Numbered from the stretch's first letter, positions 9,227 through 19,397 are shown. The stretch: DNA of 64,000 bases from an uncultured Myxococcales bacterium (GCA_937975765.1 CALJUR010000077.1:5235-69234), one strand, 5' to 3'. Numbers and translations: made by a program. The notes: generated from the sequence alone by a model not told the origin.

Positions 9227-9612
9227 ACGTTGTCGACTCCTCCGCCTGGCTCGACTACCTCGCCAACGGCCCGAACGCGGACTTCTTCGCGCCGCCCATC
9301 GAGCGTCCGTCGGATTTGGTGGTCCCGTCAGTCTCCATCTACGAGGTCTTCAAGAAGGTCCTGCAGCAGCGCTCGGAACTCGAGGCGTTGCAGGCCATCA
9401 GCGTGATGCAGCAGGGAAGGGTAGTCGACCTGACTGCCACCCTCGCCCTGGCTGCCGCCAAGGCCAGCATCGATCACCACCTCCCGTTCGCCGACGCCGT
9501 AATCCTCGCGACCGCCGAAGCCTACAAGGCCACCCTCTGGACCCAGGATGAGCACTTCGAGGGCCTGAAGAACGTCAAGTACCGCAAACACCCGGAGAAG
9601 CGTGCGAAGTAG
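9223..9612 (+). CDS. vapC: VapC-type PIN-domain ribonuclease toxin
   Basis: A 129-residue PIN-domain protein. Acidic residues expected in the metal site are visible: Asp4 in MNVVDSSAWLDYL, Glu42 in VSIYEVFKKVL, and the Asp in LPFADAVILATAEAYKATLWT; a further Asp in TQDEHFEGL completes the pattern. PIN toxins of this class cut tRNA or rRNA when freed from the antitoxin. The gene overlaps vapB by 4 bases. All key acidic residues are present, so the toxin looks intact. Confidence 0.9.
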   Translation: MNVVDSSAWLDYLANGPNADFFAPPIERPSDLVVPSVSIYEVFKKVLQQRSELEALQAISVMQQGRVVDLTATLALAAAKASIDHHLPFADAVILATAEAYKATLWTQDEHFEGLKNVKYRKHPEKRAK

Positions 9613-9655
9613 AACTGCGCCGGTCTCTTTGCCGGTGCCCAACCGGTCGTTCTAC
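9609..9655 (+). terminator. Stem-loop at the end of vapC
   Basis: GTAGAAC (9609-9615) is an exact inverted repeat of GTTCTAC (9649-9655), and additional CCGG/GCCGG pairs lie within. The left arm contains the vapC stop codon. There is no clear T-run, so this may be a processing hairpin or a boundary of the inserted unit rather than a classical terminator. Confidence 0.35.
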
Positions 9656-9752
9656 AGTTGTTCTGCATCTTGACCGCCGCAAGCGTTGGGCCCCTGTTGC
9701 CATGCCGGTGAACGCAGGTCGCCGACAGCGACCACAAGAGGAACGCGGCCTC

Positions 9753-9785
9753 CCCGCCGGACCCCTTCACGGATGGGGTGGCGGG
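9753..9785 (-). terminator. Stem-loop downstream of the bat operon
   Basis: CCCGCC and ACCCC on the left pair with GGGGT and GGCGGG on the right, giving an 11-bp stem with a 2-base bulge and a 9-base loop. It begins 17 bases past the batE stop. It lacks a T-run, which is common in GC-rich genomes, so its terminator role is an inference. Confidence 0.4.
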
Positions 9786-9801
9786 ATCGGCCTGCCGGGG
9801 G

Positions 9802-10608
9802 CTACGGGACGTCCAGCACGCGCTGGGACAGCCAGCCGTCGCGGCCGGAGGACAGCCGGACGTGGTGCCAGCCGCCGCGGGATTCCAGCACGCGGACCTC
9901 CAGCCCCTCCGGCAGGCTCAGGGCGGGCTCGGTGGCGGCCACGTCGTCCAGCAGGCCCGCCCCCTCGACCTGCACGACGCCGATCCGGTAGGACTGCGCG
10001 CGGGCGCTTCCCCAGGCCAGCGTGCCGGCGACGGCCGTGCCGATCCCCAGCACCACGGCGGCGGTGCCCAGCCCCTGGCGCAGGCGCCCGGAGGCGACCA
10101 GCCGCCAGGCGCCCATCGCGGCGAAGAACAGCGTCCACGCCAGCAGGAAGACGGCCAGCGCGACCGGCGGCGAGGCCCAGCCGGCCAGCGTGGTCCAGGC
10201 GTCGGCATAGGCGCCGAACACGAAGGCGGTGCCCGCGGTGGGGCGGCCCGCCTGCTGCGACAGCACGTTGCGGATCCGGGCCAGGTTGACGCGGGCGGTC
10301 TCGGCGGAGGGCGCGCGCGGGTCCAGCCGGATCGCCCGGTGCAGCGCCGCGATGGCCGGGCCCGGTCGGCCGGCCTCGAACTCGGCCGCCCCCAGGTTCA
10401 ACTGGACGTCGGGCGACGCCACCCGGAACTTGTCGGCCAGGTCCCGGAACGCCAGCGCGGCCTCGTCGAAGCGCCCTTCCTGGAAGGCCTGCACGCCCGA
10501 GGCGAACCGCTCGGTGACGGTCCCGGCGCGGGCCGGCAAGGCGGAGACCGCCACCAGGGCCAGTCCCAGCAGCAGGCCGGGCAGGTGCCTGGCGGCGGCG
10601 TGGCTCAT
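9802..10608 (-). CDS. batE: BatE-like TPR/SH3 membrane protein
   Basis: 268 residues: a signal peptide (MSHAAARHLPGLLLGLALVA.. to ALPARAG), TPR helices at about 30-125 (FQEGRFDEAALAFRDLADKF, IAALHRAIRLDPRAPSAET), two membrane helices in the middle (WASPPVALAVFLLAWTLFFA and LGTAAVVLGIGTAVAGTLAW), and a C-terminal SH3-like domain (LLDDVAATEPALSLPEGLEV, GGWHHVRLSSGRDGWL). This order is that of BatE of the Bacteroides aerotolerance operon. The start at 10608 overlaps the batD stop by 4 bases (ATGA). It is the last gene of the moxR-bat operon. Confidence 0.85.
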   Translation of the reverse strand: MSHAAARHLPGLLLGLALVAVSALPARAGTVTERFASGVQAFQEGRFDEAALAFRDLADKFRVASPDVQLNLGAAEFEAGRPGPAIAALHRAIRLDPRAPSAETARVNLARIRNVLSQQAGRPTAGTAFVFGAYADAWTTLAGWASPPVALAVFLLAWTLFFAAMGAWRLVASGRLRQGLGTAAVVLGIGTAVAGTLAWGSARAQSYRIGVVQVEGAGLLDDVAATEPALSLPEGLEVRVLESRGGWHHVRLSSGRDGWLSQRVLDVP

Positions 10609-12506
10609 CGGGCCACCGTCGCGCCCGCGGATCGGGCGTGGTCGATCGCCGACAGCCGATCCCGGACGCGGGCCAGCGTCGCCGCGCGGTCCCGTTCCTG
10701 GGCCGCGCTGGGCGCGAACCGGGCGAAGGCGCAGGCGTCCAGTTCGTCCCCGATCCCGTCGGCGTCCTGCGCCGGCACTCCCTGGGCTCGCAGGGCGGCC
10801 CGGACCTCGTCGGGCGACAGGCCGGGCGGAACCTCGAAGCGTGCGTGCAGGTAGTCGCGGATCGTTCCGTCCAGCGCGCCCCAGAAAGACCGGGGCTCGG
10901 ACAGCCGGCGCATCGCGTCCAGGGCCGTCCGGGCCCGGCGCAGCGCCTTGCGTCGCACGGACAGATCCCCGTGCAGCGCCAGCGAGCGCCGCCGCCGGTG
11001 CACCGCCTCGGCGCCCACCCAGAACGCCACCGGCAGCGTCATGCCCAGCAGCACGATCGCGGTGGGCAGGCCGGGGGAGGGCGGTCCGGCCGGGGAGGGC
11101 TCGGCCGCCATCGCGATGGTCGTCACCGGCTCGCGTCCCGTCGCGCCGGGCGGGCGTGCCTGCAGCACCGGCCCGGTCCCGCGGCCCGTCGAGGCCGCCA
11201 GCCGCAGCACGTCCGACCGCGCCCGCTCGTACTTCCCGGACACGCCGTTGAAGTAGGCCAGGTCCACGCGCCCGATCTCGAAGTCCCCCTCCTTCTCGGG
11301 GGTCAGCAGGTACTGGAAGGTCCGCCGTCCCGACACGCCGCCGACGTCCACGACCAGCTCGTCCAGGTCCTGGGCCGGCACGCGCGCCACCCGGACGCCC
11401 TCCGGCGGCGTGACCTCGGGGGCCTTGACCGCGCGCAGGTTGCCGCTGCCGGTGACCTCGACCGTCAGCACGGCCGACTCGCCGATCCGGACCGCGGCGG
11501 GGTTCAGCGACGCCTTGATCGCGAACGACCCGACGATGCCCTCGACCCAGTCGGCCGGCCGTCCCTCGGCGGGCACCGGCCGCACCGTCAGCGCCACGGG
11601 GTCCGAGGACAGAGAGTACTGGCGGGCCCGGAAGAAGTCGCCCACCGACAGCACGATCGTCATCGGGTCCAGCACCGGCTTGCCGGGCTCCAGCGCCAGC
11701 ACCGACCCGCGCCACAGCACCCGGGACTCGTACGCCTGGCCCTTGATCCGGACGCGGGAGGTCTCCTCCCCGGAGGACGGGGCCTGCTCGGCGACGAAAC
11801 CGGAAAGTCGCGGCGGGGACTTCAACTGGATCCCCGTCAGCGGCACGTCGGACCGTGTGTACAGCACGTACTCCACGTAGATCGGCTCGCCGGCATGCAG
11901 CGGTCGCGAGGGGGCCTTCGCCAGGAGGAACGCCTGCCTGCCGGCGTACGACTCCGGCAGGCTCGGCTCGGTCGCCGCCGGCGCGGTCGCGGTGTCGGGG
12001 GGGGATTCCGCCGGCTCGGCCGCTTGCGGGGCCGGGGCGGCCTGCGGGGGCGGCTCGGAGGGCAGCGGCGCGCCGGACGCCCCGACCTTGACGACCACCG
12101 GCCGGGACTGCGCGACGACCTTGCCCCCGGACAGCAGCGAGATCGGGCCGATCGTCAGGCTGCCGGGGCGCTGCGGGGCCAGCCGCAGCACGATGCGCTG
12201 CTCCTGGTGCATCTCGCCGTTGACGATGCTGACCGACGAGCCGCTGGACCGGCCCACGACCTTGAAGTCGGGCATCTCGGGGCCGCGTGTGCCGTCGAAG
12301 GTGCCCTCCAGCACGACCTCCAGCGTCACCACGTCGCTCATCGAGGCGGTGCTGCGGTCCACGCCGGCCCGGACGGACTGGGCGGCGGCGGTCCCGGAGA
12401 CCAGGGCGCAGGACACCGTGCAGAGCACGGCCAGCCCCGTCCCCACGGCCCACCTGGCCCACGGCCGACCGAGGAAGGTCGACGCGACTGCGACGCGCGG
12501 CCTCAA
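10605..12506 (-). CDS. batD: BatD-like protein (oxygen tolerance family)
   Basis: 633 residues with an N-terminal signal peptide ending near GTAAAQS, then beta-sandwich repeats of the BatD type (SVRAGVDRSTASMSDVVTLE, KVVGRSSGSSVSIVNGEMHQ, RPGSLTIGPI), a Pro/Ala-rich linker at about 155-185, further BatD modules, one transmembrane helix near residue 480 (AIVLLGMTLPVAFWVGA) and a cytoplasmic alpha-helical tail. The start is TTG at 12506; a very strong AGGAGGTGA lies 8-9 bases upstream, and no ATG with a ribosome site fits better. BatD is thought to act in the periplasm with the VWA proteins; its exact function is unknown. Confidence 0.85.
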   Translation of the reverse strand: MRPRVAVASTFLGRPWARWAVGTGLAVLCTVSCALVSGTAAAQSVRAGVDRSTASMSDVVTLEVVLEGTFDGTRGPEMPDFKVVGRSSGSSVSIVNGEMHQEQRIVLRLAPQRPGSLTIGPISLLSGGKVVAQSRPVVVKVGASGAPLPSEPPPQAAPAPQAAEPAESPPDTATAPAATEPSLPESYAGRQAFLLAKAPSRPLHAGEPIYVEYVLYTRSDVPLTGIQLKSPPRLSGFVAEQAPSSGEETSRVRIKGQAYESRVLWRGSVLALEPGKPVLDPMTIVLSVGDFFRARQYSLSSDPVALTVRPVPAEGRPADWVEGIVGSFAIKASLNPAAVRIGESAVLTVEVTGSGNLRAVKAPEVTPPEGVRVARVPAQDLDELVVDVGGVSGRRTFQYLLTPEKEGDFEIGRVDLAYFNGVSGKYERARSDVLRLAASTGRGTGPVLQARPPGATGREPVTTIAMAAEPSPAGPPSPGLPTAIVLLGMTLPVAFWVGAEAVHRRRRSLALHGDLSVRRKALRRARTALDAMRRLSEPRSFWGALDGTIRDYLHARFEVPPGLSPDEVRAALRAQGVPAQDADGIGDELDACAFARFAPSAAQERDRAATLARVRDRLSAIDHARSAGATVAR

Positions 12507-12520
12507 GCCCCCCTCACCTC

Positions 12521-15058
12521 CTACCAGTCCTTCTCCGGCACGCGATCCCGCCAGGGCGATTTCCGGGCGGCTTCGCGGGCCTCCAGATTCTCATCGTTGT
12601 GGTCGATCGCATCAAGGAGTTCCCGCAGCGCCCTGGAGCCGGCCTGCGGCTGCTGCTGCTGCTGTTGGTCCTGCTGCTGTTGCTGCGGGTTGTCGTTGCC
12701 GCCCTTCGGGTCGCGCACCGACAGTTGGTAGAAGCCTTCGTGCCCCCCGCCGGTCACGTGGACCGAGAACGGGGCGTCCTGCTCGGCCTTGGGCAGCAGC
12801 GCGGTCTGTACCTCGCCGCCCTCGCCGGCCTGCCGGCGCACGTCCAGCGGGGCGCCGTCCGCCGAGAAGACCTCCAGCGTCAAGGGGCCCTCGCCCTCTG
12901 GTACCGACAGGACGACCTCCTTGCGGGTGCCCTGCTTCTCGGTATAGTCGAACCAGTCCTCGTTGCCGGGGCAGGACCGCAGCCCGTGGTCGCCGTCCGG
13001 CAGCGGCTTCGCGGCGCCCTTGGCGTCGTTCGGCTCCATCGCGTCGTCGCCCTGGGGACAGGGGGGCACCACGCGCGCCTCCAGCGCGTAGGGGATGCCG
13101 TCCTCCTCCTTCGGGCCCGTGACCTGCAGCAGGGCGGCGGTCGCCGCGCCCGCTTTCAGCCGCACGTCCTTCCTCTTCTCCGCGTGCACCTTCCCGTCCG
13201 CGTCGGACAGCGACAGGTCCACCTTCGCCGGCGTCCGCCGGGCCTCGCCCGCCGCCGGTCCCGCGCCCGGCCCGGTCCCCGGCGCCGCCCCCGCCTCCTC
13301 GGGCTCCGGCGCCGACGCGAACAGCGTCTCGCCGTCCCGCAGCGGCACCCGGAACCAGTCCTCGTCCCCCGGGCACAGCAGCAGGTCCTCCTTCGCCTGC
13401 AGCGTGTTCGGGTCCAGCGTCAGGAACTGCGCCTGCGCCGCAGTGTTGTTCGGCTCCCGCGCGTCGTCCAGCTTCGCGCATGGCGGGTACGCCGCCCCGG
13501 CCGCCAGTTCCAGGTTCCTGCGCGAGTCCTCGGCCGCCGGGTCCCGGATCACCGCCTGGGTCAGCGCGTCCACGGCCTGCCGCCACGTCGCGCGGACCTC
13601 GCGGGGAGGCTTCTTCTCGTCGCCCTGCTTCATCGCCTTGCGGGCCAGCAGCGTCCCCTTCGCGTGGTACAGCCGGGCCTCGGCCGGCCAGTCGCTGCGC
13701 GGTTCCTTCGCCTGCGCCCGCGCGGCCAGCGCCTGGTTCGCCGCCTCCACCGCGCCGTCCAGATCCCCCGCCTTCTCCCGCGCGATCGCCAGGTCGTACA
13801 GCAGGTCGGGCCGCCCCGGCAGTTCCTGCACCAGGTCGGCCAGGGCCTTCGCCGCGTCCCCCGACTGCCCCTTCTCCAGCAGGGCCAGCGCGTCCCTCGC
13901 GCCCGGGTGGTCCCGCTCGATCAGCCGCGCCAGGCCGTCCGCCCGCGCCGCCGCCGGGGCCGTCGCCGCGACCGCCGCCGCCAGGGCCAGTGCCGCCGCG
14001 CGCCCGTTGCGCCGGGGCCAGCGCCACGCCGCCCCTGCCAGCAGCAGCGGCACCACCATGAACGCCAGCGCGACGCCCAGCGGCCACTGGAAGCGGTCCT
14101 CCAGCAGCCGGTCCACCTGCGCCTGGTACTCGTTCTTCTGCAGCGAGTCGATCTCCGCCGTCAGCGTCGCGGCCACGTCGGTGCCGGCCGCCAGCGACAG
14201 GTACTTCCCGCCCGTCTTCGTCGCCAGATCCTTCAGCAGGGTCTCGTTCAGTTTCGACAGCACCGGGGTCACGCCGTCCGCCTCGCGCGCCGTCCCCGTG
14301 ACCGCGCCGTTCTCGTCCAGCAGCGGGATCGGCTGCCCCTCGGGCGTCCCGACCCCCACCGCGTAGACGCGCACGCCCCGCTCGGCCAGCGCCGTCGCCA
14401 CCTGCCCCGGGTCGCCCTCGAAGTTCTCGCCGTCCGTGAACAGCACGATCGCCTTTGTCATCGCGCCGCCCGTCGGCGTCTGCCGGTCCACGCCCAGCGA
14501 CGACGCAGCGACGGCCAGCGCCCGCCCGATCGCCGTGCCCGGCACCGGCAGGTCCGTCACCCGCAATTCCTTCAGGTATTCCTCCAGCACCCCGGTGTCG
14601 ACCGTCAGCGGGCTCTGCACGAAGGCCAGCCCCGCGAACGGCACCAGCGACCAGCGGTTGCCCCGCGACGCCTTCAGCAGCCGCGTGATCTCCACCGTGG
14701 ACGCGGTCAGCCGGTCCGGCAGCACGTCCGGGGCCTTCATCGACCGGCTGGCGTCCAGCACCACCGCGACGTCCACGCCCACGCCGCGGACCGACACCTC
14801 CTTCAGGCCTGCCTTCGGACGCAGGACGGCCACGCCCAGCAACTCCACCGCCACCAGCACGCACACCGCCGCCACGATCCGTCGCCCCGGCGACACGCCC
14901 GACAGCATCTGCGGCAGCAGCCGCCGGCCGGGGAAGGAAGCCGCCACGCGGGCCCGGAAGACCTCGTATCCGGCGAACAGCGGGATCAGCACCAGCGGCA
15001 GCAGCAGGATCGGCCACCAGTCGCCGTTCGCCCACCGGATGTCGTCGAAGCGCACCAC
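12521..15058 (-). CDS. batB: BatB-like VWA protein fused to TPR and PPC domains
   Basis: 845 residues, far longer than the usual BatB. Membrane helices at about 15-30 and 60-80 precede a VWA domain at 90-300 with an intact MIDAS (D102-x-S104-x-S106, Thr near 175, Asp209 in FTDGEN). After a membrane helix near 327-345 and a second signal-like segment (352-372) come TPR repeats at 385-520, as in BatC. Two PPC-like beta domains follow (about 530-670 and 675-785), each with EPN(N/D) and a CPGDEDWF / CPGNEDWF motif. A Gln tract (792-804) precedes the tail. The GTG start at 15058 lies 10 bp past batA, with GAGGGG upstream. Confidence 0.85.
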   Translation of the reverse strand: MVRFDDIRWANGDWWPILLLPLVLIPLFAGYEVFRARVAASFPGRRLLPQMLSGVSPGRRIVAAVCVLVAVELLGVAVLRPKAGLKEVSVRGVGVDVAVVLDASRSMKAPDVLPDRLTASTVEITRLLKASRGNRWSLVPFAGLAFVQSPLTVDTGVLEEYLKELRVTDLPVPGTAIGRALAVAASSLGVDRQTPTGGAMTKAIVLFTDGENFEGDPGQVATALAERGVRVYAVGVGTPEGQPIPLLDENGAVTGTAREADGVTPVLSKLNETLLKDLATKTGGKYLSLAAGTDVAATLTAEIDSLQKNEYQAQVDRLLEDRFQWPLGVALAFMVVPLLLAGAAWRWPRRNGRAAALALAAAVAATAPAAARADGLARLIERDHPGARDALALLEKGQSGDAAKALADLVQELPGRPDLLYDLAIAREKAGDLDGAVEAANQALAARAQAKEPRSDWPAEARLYHAKGTLLARKAMKQGDEKKPPREVRATWRQAVDALTQAVIRDPAAEDSRRNLELAAGAAYPPCAKLDDAREPNNTAAQAQFLTLDPNTLQAKEDLLLCPGDEDWFRVPLRDGETLFASAPEPEEAGAAPGTGPGAGPAAGEARRTPAKVDLSLSDADGKVHAEKRKDVRLKAGAATAALLQVTGPKEEDGIPYALEARVVPPCPQGDDAMEPNDAKGAAKPLPDGDHGLRSCPGNEDWFDYTEKQGTRKEVVLSVPEGEGPLTLEVFSADGAPLDVRRQAGEGGEVQTALLPKAEQDAPFSVHVTGGGHEGFYQLSVRDPKGGNDNPQQQQQDQQQQQQPQAGSRALRELLDAIDHNDENLEAREAARKSPWRDRVPEKDW

Positions 15059-15068
15059 GATCGACCCC

Positions 15069-16181
15069 TCACGGCCAGCGCCGGAGCACCGTCAGCCCCA
15101 GGGCCTGGCCCAGCACGAACAGCACCAGCGCGGACGCCAGCGGAGGCAGGAACGCCTCGCGCCACCGGTGCAGGGCCGGCGCCGCGAACTCCGTCGTCTG
15201 GAGATGCTCGAACTCCTTGCGGAAGTCCTCCTCCGACGCCGCCACGAAGGACTTCCCGCCGGTCGCCTCCGCGATCGTCTGCATCAGCGTCGGGTTGACC
15301 GGGAACGGCTGGTCCGGCTTCTCGTACATGCGCCGTCCGTCCGGCGTCAGCAGCGGCCGCCCCGTGAACTGGTGCGTGGCCGGCAGGTACGTGTCCTTGC
15401 CCGTGCCCACCAGGAAGGTCCACGCGTGCACCGGCCGGTCGCCCGACTGCTGCCCGATGAACCGCGCGATCTCCTCCGGCGCGGCCCTGCCCGCGTTGCT
15501 GTCGCCGTCGGTGATCAGCACGATGTTGCGGCTCTTCGCCGGCGAGTCCTCCAGGCGCTTGTAGGCCCGCGCCAGCGCGTCGCCGATCGCGGTCGCCTCG
15601 CCGGTGATGGTGCAGCCGTTGGTGCAGGAGTCCTGGTCGCCCGCCGCCCGGGACCGGTCGTCCAGCACCAGCCCGTCCAGGATCCGCAGCATCGCGTCCC
15701 GGTCCAGCGTCAGCGGGAACTTGACCCATGCCTTCGACGAGAAGACCACCAGCCCGATGCGGTCCTGCGGGCGGGACCGGATGAAGCCCTTCAGCACCTC
15801 GCGGGCGCTCTCGAACCGGTTCGGCGGCTCGCGGCCCTCCTTGTGGTGCTCCAGGATCTTCTCGGCCGGCATGTCCACCGCGTTCATCGAACCGGACATG
15901 TCCAGCGCGATGACGAAGTCCGCCCCCTCGCCGGTCAGCGCGTCGGCCTCCTCGAACTGCGGCCGGGCCAGGGCCACGACGGCCAGCAGCGCGGCCAGGA
16001 TCTGCAGAGCCAGCGGCAGCGGGGCCAGCATCGCCCACCGCGCGGGCCGCGCCCCGGCCACGTTCGCCAGCGTCGGCATCCTCAGCGTCGCGGGGTTCCG
16101 GATGGCGCGGCGCAGCCCCCAGAAGGCGCACAGCGCCACCGGGATCGCCAGCAGCAGCAGCCAGGGCGACTCGAAGCGCAT
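15069..16181 (-). CDS. batA: BatA-like VWA membrane protein
   Basis: 370 residues in the typical BatA/BatB layout: two membrane helices at the N-terminus (LLLLAIPVALCAFWGL and LALQILAALLAVVALA), a VWA domain with a canonical MIDAS (D94-M-S96-G-S98-M-N), and a final membrane helix (LPPLASALVLFVLGQALGL). A Cys pair in DQDSCTNGCTITGEAT within the domain is not usual. These proteins are thought to bind metal-dependent ligands at the inner membrane together with a MoxR chaperone. The gene follows the upstream reading frame after only 3 bp. Confidence 0.9.
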   Translation of the reverse strand: MRFESPWLLLLAIPVALCAFWGLRRAIRNPATLRMPTLANVAGARPARWAMLAPLPLALQILAALLAVVALARPQFEEADALTGEGADFVIALDMSGSMNAVDMPAEKILEHHKEGREPPNRFESAREVLKGFIRSRPQDRIGLVVFSSKAWVKFPLTLDRDAMLRILDGLVLDDRSRAAGDQDSCTNGCTITGEATAIGDALARAYKRLEDSPAKSRNIVLITDGDSNAGRAAPEEIARFIGQQSGDRPVHAWTFLVGTGKDTYLPATHQFTGRPLLTPDGRRMYEKPDQPFPVNPTLMQTIAEATGGKSFVAASEEDFRKEFEHLQTTEFAAPALHRWREAFLPPLASALVLFVLGQALGLTVLRRWP

Positions 16182-16184
16182 CGC

Positions 16185-17261
16185 CTACCCCTCCTTCCCC
16201 GCCGCACCGGACGCCACCGACTGCACCGGCGCCACCGTCGCGATCGGCGCCCCGTCCATCACCCGGGCCACCGCCTCCCGGGCGCGGCGGGTCAGGCTGC
16301 CCGCCTCCTCGACCGACGGGACATGCTTCGCGAACTTGATCAGGTCGCACAGCGACAGGAAGTCCTCCAGCTCCGGGCGCGCCAGGCGGCGCAGGTCCTG
16401 TCCCTCCAGGGCCCGCAGCACCTCCCAGGACGTCAGGTCCACGCCGGCAAAGCCGTACGTCGCGCCAAGGAACTCGCGCAGCACCTCGCTGACCCGCAGC
16501 GCCAGTTCCCCGAACTCCCCCTTCTCGACCAGGTTCATCGCGTCGATCCGGGCCAGTTTCTCCAGCGCCACCTCGTGGGCGGGCCGCGGCGGCGGCGCCG
16601 GGCGACGCGCGTCGCGCCACGCCTTGAAGCGCCGGTAGCCCAGGATCGCCAGCGCGCCCGCCAGCAGGGCGATCCCGACCGCGGCCAGCGTCCACAGCAG
16701 CGGCTGGTTGCGCACCCGCACCGGAACCGGGGCGCCCGTCGCGGCCAGCTCCGGCGAGACCTCGTCGCCCAGCGTGGAGCCCACCTGCACCCGGACCTCG
16801 GGCGTCTGCGCCGTCCTGGCCTCGCCCGAGGCCGTCACGTACGGCACCTCGATCGGCGGCACCACCGCCGCGCCCACCCGCACGGGCAGCAGCGTCAGCA
16901 CGTGCCTTTCGCCGGTCCCCGCGCCCAGCACGGCCGAGGTGTCACGTTTGACCTTCGCCAGCACCAGCGGGGCCACCGCCGGGTTGTCCGGGAAGTACGC
17001 GCGGGTGCCGACCGGGTAGGTGACGTCGAACACGACCGTGAACGGGCGGCCCACCTTCACGTCCGCCGCCGACACGTCCACGCGGAACTTCAGGTCCCCC
17101 TGCGGCGGCAGGGCGTCGGCCAGGGGCTCGTCGGCGCGCGCGTTGCCGCCCGGCAGGCCCGGCAGCCCCGCCGCCAGAACCGCCACCGCCAGCGCCGGCA
17201 ACAGCGCCCGGGCGCGCCCCGCCCGTCCCGCCGCGCCTGCCCTCGCCGCCCCCGTCCTCAC
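16185..17261 (-). CDS. BatD-like/DUF4381-like membrane protein of the bat operon
   Basis: 358 residues. A signal peptide (ALLPALAVAVLAAGLPGLPG..) leads to a BatD-like beta domain (FRVDVSAADVKVGRPFTVVF, PVRVGAAVVPPIEVPYVTAS). A membrane helix (LLWTLAAVGIALLAGALAIL) follows, and a cytoplasmic helical domain with ALRVSEVLREFLGATYGFAG, the pattern of the C-terminal part of DUF4381-type proteins placed between MoxR/DUF58 and BatA. The start is GTG at 17261, chosen because it overlaps the DUF58 stop by 4 bases (GTGA). Longer in-frame starts would sit inside the DUF58 gene. Confidence 0.75.
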   Translation of the reverse strand: MRTGAARAGAAGRAGRARALLPALAVAVLAAGLPGLPGGNARADEPLADALPPQGDLKFRVDVSAADVKVGRPFTVVFDVTYPVGTRAYFPDNPAVAPLVLAKVKRDTSAVLGAGTGERHVLTLLPVRVGAAVVPPIEVPYVTASGEARTAQTPEVRVQVGSTLGDEVSPELAATGAPVPVRVRNQPLLWTLAAVGIALLAGALAILGYRRFKAWRDARRPAPPPRPAHEVALEKLARIDAMNLVEKGEFGELALRVSEVLREFLGATYGFAGVDLTSWEVLRALEGQDLRRLARPELEDFLSLCDLIKFAKHVPSVEEAGSLTRRAREAVARVMDGAPIATVAPVQSVASGAAGKEG

Positions 17262-18238
17262 AGCGTCTTCCCCTTCAGCCGCGCGAAGTGTCCCGCCAGT
17301 ACGCGCTCGTACGGCAGGGCCGTCGAGAAGGTCGTCGCCGGCACCCGGTTGCGCGCCAGCACCAGGTCCAGCGCCGCCTTCCGTTCCGCCGTCGCGTCGC
17401 GGTACCGCCGCACGAAGCCCCGCGTCGCCGGCACCACCGACACCTCGCCGGTCTCCGCGTCCCGCATCGCCAGCAGGCCGCCCTCGAACAGCGCGTCCTC
17501 GACCGGGTCGCGCACCACCAGCGCGTGCACGTCGTGCCGCCGCGTCGCCACCCGCAGCGCACGCTCGAAGTCGGGCACGTGGAAGTCCGACACGACGAAC
17601 AGCGCCGCGCGCCGCTTCAGCACGCGTCCCACGAACGACAGCGCCTCCGACAGGTCCGTCGGTGCGCCGTCCGCCCGCATCGCCAGCACCTCGCGGATGA
17701 CCCGCAGCGCGTGCCGCCGCCCCTTGCGCGGCGGGATGAACCGCCGCACCCCGCTGCCGAACGTCACCAGCCCGACCCGGTCGCCGTTCATCTGCGCCGA
17801 CAGCGCGATGCACGCCGCGACCTGCGCCGCCAGTTCGCGCTTGACGTCCTGGACCTCCTCGGACCGCCCGCGCGACGTGTACGTCGCCGACGACAGCCCG
17901 AAGTCCATCGACAGCGAGGCGTCCGCCAGGATCACGATGGTCAGTTCGCGCTCCTCGACGAAGCGCTTGACGTGGATCTGCCCGGTGCGGGCCGACACGT
18001 TCCAGTCGATCAGCCGGACCTCGTCGCCCGGGTTGTACGGCCGCACCTCGTCGAACGACATGCCGCGGCCCTTGAACACGCTGTGGTACTTGCCCGACAG
18101 CTGCTCGTTGACCAGGCGCTGCGCGGCGATCTCGATGCGCCGCACCCGCGCCAGCAGGCTGCGCAGGGCCTCCGGGTCCTCGACCGAGTCCGCGTCCTCC
18201 GGCACGCCCTTCCCGTTCCTGCGATCGATCCACGACAT
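17258..18238 (-). CDS. DUF58 (VWA-like) protein
   Basis: 326 residues. The DUF58 signature runs at about 68-93: NPGDEVRLIDWNVSARTGQ, then IHVKRFVEEREL. A VWA-like fold follows with DASLSMDFG as its metal-site loop (DxSxS). No membrane helix is seen, so it is cytoplasmic or peripheral. DUF58 proteins nearly always follow a MoxR ATPase and are taken to be its client or partner. The start ATG at 18238 lies 40 bp past the moxR stop; the end overlaps the next gene by 4 bases. Confidence 0.9.
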   Translation of the reverse strand: MSWIDRRNGKGVPEDADSVEDPEALRSLLARVRRIEIAAQRLVNEQLSGKYHSVFKGRGMSFDEVRPYNPGDEVRLIDWNVSARTGQIHVKRFVEERELTIVILADASLSMDFGLSSATYTSRGRSEEVQDVKRELAAQVAACIALSAQMNGDRVGLVTFGSGVRRFIPPRKGRRHALRVIREVLAMRADGAPTDLSEALSFVGRVLKRRAALFVVSDFHVPDFERALRVATRRHDVHALVVRDPVEDALFEGGLLAMRDAETGEVSVVPATRGFVRRYRDATAERKAALDLVLARNRVPATTFSTALPYERVLAGHFARLKGKTL

Positions 18239-18278
18239 GGTGTTCTTCCGGCCCCTTCCCGACGCCCGCCGCCGCTGC

Positions 18279-19268
<990 letters not shown>

Positions 19269-19335
19269 CGCATCCTCCCAGACGGGCGACCGGGCCCACA
19301 ACCCGGCCCGGACGAGGTTCATTCCCGGCGGCGTG

Positions 19336-19364
19336 ATCCTGGGGCCGGGGGCCGCGGTCGTCAA
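19336..19364 (-). promoter_or_regulatory. Possible promoter of the moxR-bat operon
   Basis: On the minus strand TTGACG (19359-19364), 17-base spacer, CAGGAT (19336-19341). The -35 box is good and the -10 box weak. It sits 12 bp from the dispersed repeat at 19379, so an insertion there may have changed upstream control. Confidence 0.35.
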
Positions 19365-19378
19365 GAAACCGCAAAAGG

Positions 19379-19397
19379 GGGACAGTCACCATTATTG
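19379..19397 (+). repeat. Solo copy of the GGGACAGTCACCATTATTG repeat
   Basis: The 19-base core is identical to both ends of the element at 23099-23226 and to the copy at 34307-34331. Beyond the core, an AACC a few bases further on (GGCAACC here) is shared by all three loci. It lies between moxR and the M91 peptidase gene. Such repeats resemble REP sequences mobilised by Y1 (RAYT) transposases, but no transposase is visible in this window. Confidence 0.75.

Noticed and set aside
9609..9655. Insertion-sequence ends around vapBC
   Set aside because: Only one hairpin is seen at the 3' side; no matching copy lies upstream of the promoter.
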